A stretch of DNA of 64,000 nt from DASRHT01 sp035650355 (GTDB taxonomy: Bacteria > Chloroflexota > Ktedonobacteria > Ktedonobacterales > Ktedonobacteraceae): positions 1 to 64,000 of the forward strand of contig DASRHT010000081.1 of assembly GCA_035650355.1 (NCBI GenBank), read 5' to 3'. Position 1 is the stretch's first letter. Each line of letters begins with the position of its first letter. Under the pieces are notes generated by a model, which saw only the letters and a program-made list of their open reading frames with translations, had not been told where the DNA came from and did not search any database. The translations under genes and the position numbers were made by a program. This document shows positions 60,231-64,000 of the stretch, piece after piece.

Positions 60231-60689
60231 CTATTGCACAATGATGGTTGCAGTCATGGACGAATGAATAGCGCAATGATAGTTGTACGTCCCGGCTTTG
60301 GTGAAGGTAAAGCTAAAGCTTTGCCCGGTCGGTAAATCCCCAGAATCGAACGCGCCCTGGAGAGCCGTAACGGTATGAGTGGCGCTATCATTATTCGTCC
60401 ATGTCACTTTAGTACCAACCTTCACTGTAAGACTTGCCGGAGCAAAGGCAAAGTTCGCGATGGTGATACTATTACCGTTGGCTGCGGGAGCCGTCGTGGG
60501 AGCCGCCGTGGGCGTGGGAGTATCGGTCGGAGCCGCCGTGGGAGCGGTGGTGGCAGTGGGAGCCACTGTTGGCGTGCTGGCCGCACCGGTACTGCCTCCC
60601 CCGCATGCTGCCAGCAAAGCCAGCAAGCTCAAGGCAAGTAGAACAAAGCTGATTCTCGTCACAAGGGGTAGATGCTTCTTCTGTATCAT
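60231..60689 (-). CDS. Cupredoxin (plastocyanin-like) lipoprotein
   Basis: The 152-residue lipoprotein has a signal with lipobox LLAAC and a long Thr/Pro/Ala stalk (about 35-70). A complete cupredoxin domain follows: FAPASLTVKVGTKVTWTNND, then His in SATHTVTAL, and the closing YNYHCAIHSSM with Cys, His and Met copper ligands. So all four type-1 copper ligands are present. It would carry electrons on the outer face of the membrane. ATG 60689 follows AGGAGAAA. It precedes the LVIVD protein gene by 96 bp, probably in one operon. Compare the ligand-free relative at 27108. Confidence 0.88.
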   Translation of the reverse strand: MIQKKHLPLVTRISFVLLALSLLALLAACGGGSTGAASTPTVAPTATTAPTAAPTDTPTPTAAPTTAPAANGNSITIANFAFAPASLTVKVGTKVTWTNNDSATHTVTALQGAFDSGDLPTGQSFSFTFTKAGTYNYHCAIHSSMTATIIVQ

Positions 60690-60840
60690 GATCTTTCTCC
60701 TGAAAACAACTAAGTTTGTATAAATAGTTGAAGTCCTGTATAGAGGGAAAAGGTCCCCCATCTATATAAAGAGTACGTAACCAGGTTACATATTCGTGCC
60801 TGTGCTAGCAAAGACTGGTCTTTCGCCTTCCCACAGACTT

Positions 60841-61638
60841 TTAGATATCGGTCGAGCTCCCATGCCGTCCATGCCCGGCAGTAAAGCGACGCGCACCTTC
60901 ACGGGTCTCGCCGGAGTTGATGACCTGTAGCCCGCGTCGGGTTTCATTGCGCAGAGCGTCATCGAGAGAGAGCGACCACTGTTCGTAAGATGAGAGGCGA
61001 TCAGAGCGCAGGCAGAACTGAGGGAAGCGAGCAAGATCCTGCGCGAGTGCAATCGCCATAGCAAGCGCGCCACCACGCGGGGCGAGACGGTTAGCCAGCC
61101 CGATGCTCAGCGCCTCTTTCCCCGCGACGCCGCGACCGGTGAGTATCATATCCAGAGCATGGCTATGGCCGATCAGACGAGGGAGGCGAATCGTGCCGCC
61201 GTCAACCAGAGGCACTCCCCAGCGCCGACAATAGACGCCAAAGGTGGCATTTTCAGCCGCTACCCGCAGATCGCACCAGAGCGCGAGCTCAAGACCACCT
61301 GCGACCGCATAACCTTCCACTGCCGCAATAGTCGGTTTCGAGAGCAGCATACGCGAGATCCCCAGCGGCCCATCGCCTTCTTCTGTGACCTGGAGAGTGC
61401 GGGTTTGATCTGCCACGGCAGTCAGATCAAACCCGGAACAGAAGGTTCCATCAGCGCCGGTCAATACAGCAACGGACAGCGTCTCATCAGCATCAAAGGA
61501 GCGAAAAGCCTGAGCCAGCGCAGCAGCCGTTGGCCCATCAATGGCGTTACGCACTGCTGGCCGATTAATAGTTACAACAAAAATAGTATCGATTTTTTCG
61601 GTCAAAACAGTACTTGTGTTAGTATCATCAGAGCTCAT
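60841..61638 (-). CDS. Crotonase-family protein (enoyl-CoA hydratase-like)
   Basis: The 265-residue protein has the crotonase fold with the oxyanion-hole segments VLTGADGTFCSGFDL and AAVEGYAVAGGLELALWCDLR. The substrate region is RRWGVPLVDGGTIRLPRLIG and ALDMILTGRGV. By eye, the two catalytic Glu positions of rat enoyl-CoA hydratase correspond to Cys (in VYCRRWG) and Asp (in ALDMIL). This places it in a subgroup often annotated as hydratase but of uncertain reaction. ATG 61638 has GGAAAGGAAC upstream; the frame is open to 61761. It is leftward, with no fatty-acid genes nearby. Confidence 0.85.
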   Translation of the reverse strand: MSSDDTNTSTVLTEKIDTIFVVTINRPAVRNAIDGPTAAALAQAFRSFDADETLSVAVLTGADGTFCSGFDLTAVADQTRTLQVTEEGDGPLGISRMLLSKPTIAAVEGYAVAGGLELALWCDLRVAAENATFGVYCRRWGVPLVDGGTIRLPRLIGHSHALDMILTGRGVAGKEALSIGLANRLAPRGGALAMAIALAQDLARFPQFCLRSDRLSSYEQWSLSLDDALRNETRRGLQVINSGETREGARRFTAGHGRHGSSTDI

Positions 61639-61958
61639 AGTAGTTCCTTTCCTTATCTCTTCAGCAGCCGAAGCGGTCTGCAAACTAATTAATACATAGA
61701 CAGGCTTATGAGCACCAAAGCGCCTGCCAGGAACATAGGGCAGGAAATTCATCGCCGCCACCGCCGTTTCACTATCAACTTCCGCCGGATAAAAGCTGCG
61801 CAGTTCAAGATAGCCGATATTGCCTTATTACGAATCACGAATAAAAATGAAAAAAAGCGATGAGAACGAGGCGGAAGATCCTCGAAAGGACCAACAGGCT
61901 CTACCTCTTTACAAGCTCATAAGGGCGATGCAGGCTCTACCCTTATGAGCTTGTTTTG
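61639..61958. other. 320-bp intergenic region between the crotonase and comM genes
   Basis: It holds the comM 3' hairpin (61911-61954) and two copies of CAGGCTCTACC (61896-61906 and 61931-61941). The left part encodes no supported gene, and no promoter for the crotonase gene is recognisable. Confidence 0.5.
61911..61954. terminator. Perfect 15-bp hairpin after comM
   Basis: ACAAGCTCATAAGGG 61911-61925 pairs exactly with CCCTTATGAGCTTGT 61940-61954 around a 14-base loop. It lies four bases past the comM stop. The T-run (TTTT) is on the rightward side only, so on the leftward strand it is a stem without a good T-tail. Confidence 0.6.
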
Positions 61959-63488
61959 CTACATGATCCGTCTCGGGCGATACTGGATCGCTTCAGCAAC
62001 ATGATTAGCGGCGATGGCATCGCTTTCTGCCAGGTCTGCAATTGTGCGGGCGAGCTTGAGAATGCGGTGGAAGGCGCGGGCGGAGAGATGCATCTGCTGC
62101 ATAGCGGCTTTCAGCAATTTTTCCGCAGAGGCATCGACGTTGCAAAAATCGCGCACCTCGGATGGCCCCATCTCGGCATTGCAGGTCAATTTCGTCCCAG
62201 TAAAACGCTGAAGTTGGCGTTCACGGGCAGCCTGAACGCGCTCCCGAATAATAGCGGAAGTCTCCATATTGCGCTTATCGGCCAGCTTCTCATAATCAAC
62301 GCGTGGAACCTCTACGTGTATATCGATCCGATCAAGAATTGGTCCGCTGATGCGCTTATTATAACGCGCTATCGCCGTCGCCGAGCAGCTACACTCTTTT
62401 ACAGGATCGCCATAATAGCCGCAGGGACAGGGATTCATAGCCGCCACCAGCATAAAATTTGCTGGATAGGTAATAGTCCCCTGCGCCCGCGAGATGGTGA
62501 CAATTTTATCCTCCAGCGGTTGACGCATGACTTCGAGTACATTCTGACCGAATTCTGGCAATTCATCAAGGAAGAGTACACCACGATGCGCAAGGCTGAT
62601 CTCGCCCGGACGAGGTATGCGCCCACCTCCAACCAGCCCGGCATGACTGATGGTATGATGCGGCGCGCGAAACGGTCGCTGGCGCACCAGTGGCACGTCG
62701 GCAGAGAGCATGCCGCTGACACTATAAATCTTGGTCACGTCCAGCGCCTCTTCAATCACCATGCGCGGCAGGATGGATGGCGTGGCGCGCGCCAGCAGCG
62801 TCTTGCCCGAGCCTGGAGGTCCGCTCATCAAAATATTATGCCCACCGCTCGCCGCCACTTCCAGAGCGCGCTTGACATGCTCCTGCCCCCGCACGGCAGC
62901 AAAATCCTGACCATAGGTAATATCATCGGCGCTGTTGAGAATAGAAGGATCGCGCTCATAGCGTTCGATTTTGCTCTCGCCATTGAGATGGGCCACCAGT
63001 TGCCCCAGCGTTTCGACGGGATAGACCTCTACTCCATCTACCAACGTCGCCTCCAGCGCATCTACCGCAGGAACAAAGACCGTTTTCACATGCTTCTCGC
63101 GCGCCAGCGCCACCATAGGCAAAATGCCGTTGGTATGACGCACACTGCCATCAAGCGATAACTCACCCAGGAACAGGCTTTCCTCGATCTGCTCGCCCGG
63201 ATTGATCTGCTGCGAGGCCATCAATATCCCTATGGCTATAGGAAGGTCATAGGCCGGTCCCTCTTTACGCAAATCGGCGGGCGCAAGGTTGACGGTGATA
63301 TGTTTAAAGGGGAAAAGGCAACCGCTATTCTTGACCGCGGCCTTCACGCGTTCTTTGGCCTCGTTGACAGCCGCGTCAGGGAGACCGACGATCATGAATG
63401 CTGCCAAGCCATTTGAGAGATCAACCTCCACTTCGACCAGCGCACCCTCAAGACCAACAACCGCACAACTACGAACCATTGCCAACAT
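61959..63488 (-). CDS. comM: ComM/YifB-family Mg-chelatase-like AAA+ ATPase
   Basis: This 509-residue protein is a typical ComM/YifB. The N-terminal Lon-S5-like domain begins MLAMVRSCAVVGLEGALVEVEVDL and has GLPDAAVNEAKERVKAA and DLPIAIGILMAS. The AAA+ part has Walker A GPPGSGKTLLARATPSILP and Walker B GVLFLDELPEFG. AMNPCPCGYYGDPVKECSC binds zinc, and RISGPILDRIDIHVEVPRV carries the arginine finger. The C-terminal helical domain follows (SARAFHRILKLARTIADLA). In competent bacteria ComM is a helicase for branch migration of incoming DNA. I chose ATG 63488 because AGGAGA lies nine bases upstream and the family start is MLA(x)RS. It is single. Confidence 0.95.
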   Translation of the reverse strand: MLAMVRSCAVVGLEGALVEVEVDLSNGLAAFMIVGLPDAAVNEAKERVKAAVKNSGCLFPFKHITVNLAPADLRKEGPAYDLPIAIGILMASQQINPGEQIEESLFLGELSLDGSVRHTNGILPMVALAREKHVKTVFVPAVDALEATLVDGVEVYPVETLGQLVAHLNGESKIERYERDPSILNSADDITYGQDFAAVRGQEHVKRALEVAASGGHNILMSGPPGSGKTLLARATPSILPRMVIEEALDVTKIYSVSGMLSADVPLVRQRPFRAPHHTISHAGLVGGGRIPRPGEISLAHRGVLFLDELPEFGQNVLEVMRQPLEDKIVTISRAQGTITYPANFMLVAAMNPCPCGYYGDPVKECSCSATAIARYNKRISGPILDRIDIHVEVPRVDYEKLADKRNMETSAIIRERVQAARERQLQRFTGTKLTCNAEMGPSEVRDFCNVDASAEKLLKAAMQQMHLSARAFHRILKLARTIADLAESDAIAANHVAEAIQYRPRRIM

Positions 63489-63657
63489 CACTACATCTCT
63501 CCTCATCAATATTCATCGGTATTATGCCGGAAAAGACAGAAAAATGCAATACTGTTGTCTATAGTACTGCTTGCTTACTCAATTGATTACCGACAATATT
63601 TGCCAATACCTCACACCGTTGAGTACTCCAGAGAAACGCAGGATCTACTCAGGTTTT

Positions 63658-63863
63658 GGATGAAAGACCACTTTTGCGAAGCCCTGTCACCCCCTTCAGG
63701 GCTTCGCCAAAGTCGCTGCACGCTCTGACTGCTCGCGCCAAAGGCGCTCACAGGGAGAGGAAGGTGCTGGCTGTGGGCACAGCCCACAGCCAGCACCTTC
63801 CTCTCCAGAACGGCTCGCTTGCGAGCCGTTCTGGATGAAAAGACCACTTTTGCGAAGCCCTGT
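63658..63863. repeat. Multi-hairpin element bounded by 30-bp direct repeats
   Basis: A near-identical 30/31-base sequence beginning GGATGAAA and ending CGAAGCCCTGT bounds the element (63658-63687 and 63833-63863, one extra A). Inside are an 11-bp stem (63676-63686 with 63697-63707), a 5-bp stem (63735-63739 with 63743-63747), a perfect 25-bp stem with 3-base loop (63754-63778 with 63782-63806), and a 12-bp stem directly adjoining (63807-63818 with 63821-63832). No coding sense is evident. It is unrelated to the MITE-like element by eye. Confidence 0.8.
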
Positions 63864-63881
63864 GATTCCTTCCAGCTACGG

Positions 63882-63911
63882 TTGTTCAACGAGCGGTAGC
63901 TATGCTACAAT
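63882..63911 (+). promoter_or_regulatory. Promoter of the right-edge gene
   Basis: TTGTTC 63882-63887 and TACAAT 63906-63911 are 18 bases apart. TG at 63903-63904 makes an extended -10. The start codon is 44 bases downstream. Confidence 0.5.
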
Positions 63912-63954
63912 GACTCAGAGCACCGACGACGAACGACGATATTTGAGAGGTATT

Positions 63955-64000
63955 ATGGCACTATTTACAGAGGAGAGCCTGGATCTGCGCAGGAAACTCG
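63955..64000 (+). CDS. Start of an unidentified gene, cut by the window edge
   Basis: ATG 63955 follows GAGAGG by about five bases and opens a frame with 15 visible codons (MALFTEESLDLRRKL) that runs off the right edge. The start is well supported by promoter and ribosome site. The visible residues are too few to name a family. Confidence 0.55.
   Translation, partial: MALFTEESLDLRRKL

Larger units (their letters stand above)
63489..63954. other. 466-bp intergenic region with a multi-hairpin repeat
   Basis: This divergent region separates comM from the right-edge gene. Its main content is the hairpin cluster at 63658-63863. A promoter for the rightward gene lies at 63882-63911. Frames that cross the hairpins on either strand are low-complexity products of the repeats and are not called. 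Confidence 0.6.

Noticed and set aside
63611..63889. Frames on both strands across the multi-hairpin element
   Set aside because: They are mirror images caused by the palindromes and have no ribosome site.
1..64000. tRNA, rRNA, CRISPR array or complete insertion sequence
   Set aside because: I looked for T-loop-like GTTCRA motifs with matching arms, regular repeat-spacer arrays and transposase motifs in the intergenic regions and found none that hold up.

Overview
The window looks like chromosomal DNA from a multicellular, spore-forming Chloroflexota of the Ktedonobacteria type. This is inferred from gene content and style, since no rRNA or other marker gene is present. The supporting features are zinc-ribbon/proline-rich single-pass membrane proteins, Uma2-family nucleases, a VWA/MoxR pair, an XRE-NB-ARC-TPR regulator relic, a caspase-like protein, fused membrane spermidine synthase-like proteins and lipoproteins with Ser/Thr/Pro-rich stalks. 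About 58 protein genes, four of them small, lie on both strands. I see no rRNA, tRNA, CRISPR array, intact transposase or phage gene.

Layout. 1-7 kb: tail of a Gfo/Idh/MocA oxidoreductase, a zinc-ribbon protein, a YciI-like protein, a secreted repeat protein, then a leftward amino-acid/polyamine operon (agmatinase, kal-like ammonia-lyase, methyltransferase, leucine-type dehydrogenase) behind a perfect 24-bp palindromic operator. 7-18 kb: threonine dehydratase, two further zinc-ribbon membrane proteins, an ATP-grasp enzyme, a Uma2-HAD-LURP operon, a JAMM peptidase, a membrane spermidine synthase-like protein, a UGA-interrupted SRPBCC gene and rsmG. 18-28 kb: a VOC-DinB fusion, the MoxR/VWA pair, an APC permease preceded by a ~64-bp repeat array, a beta-propeller lipoprotein and a degenerate cupredoxin. 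28-34 kb: a complete livK-H-M-G-F branched-chain amino-acid ABC importer whose LivM carries a large extra N-terminal membrane region. 34-41 kb: a regulator pseudogene, coaE, a caspase-TPR-membrane protein just behind a MITE-like palindrome, an ABC-F ATPase and pyrE. 41-48 kb: NfeD/slipin, a Cys-form GrdB-like protein, an FHA-ABC exporter and a peroxiredoxin. 48-64 kb: a glycosyltransferase, cupin, GCS2 ligase, threonine aldolase, SDR, MpaB-like oxygenase, lipid kinase, F420-type oxidoreductase, an LVIVD/cupredoxin pair, a crotonase, comM and a multi-hairpin repeat.

Themes. Amino-acid uptake and turnover recur: the liv importer, leucine-type dehydrogenase, threonine dehydratase, threonine aldolase, agmatinase, kal-like lyase and an APC permease. 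The strongest non-coding signal is a pair of inverted MITE-like elements (171 and 179 bp). Their long central stems differ only by changes mirrored in both arms, and one copy is flanked by an 8-bp direct repeat. Promoters that can be seen mostly have an extended -10 (TGNTAYAAT-like) with a poor -35.
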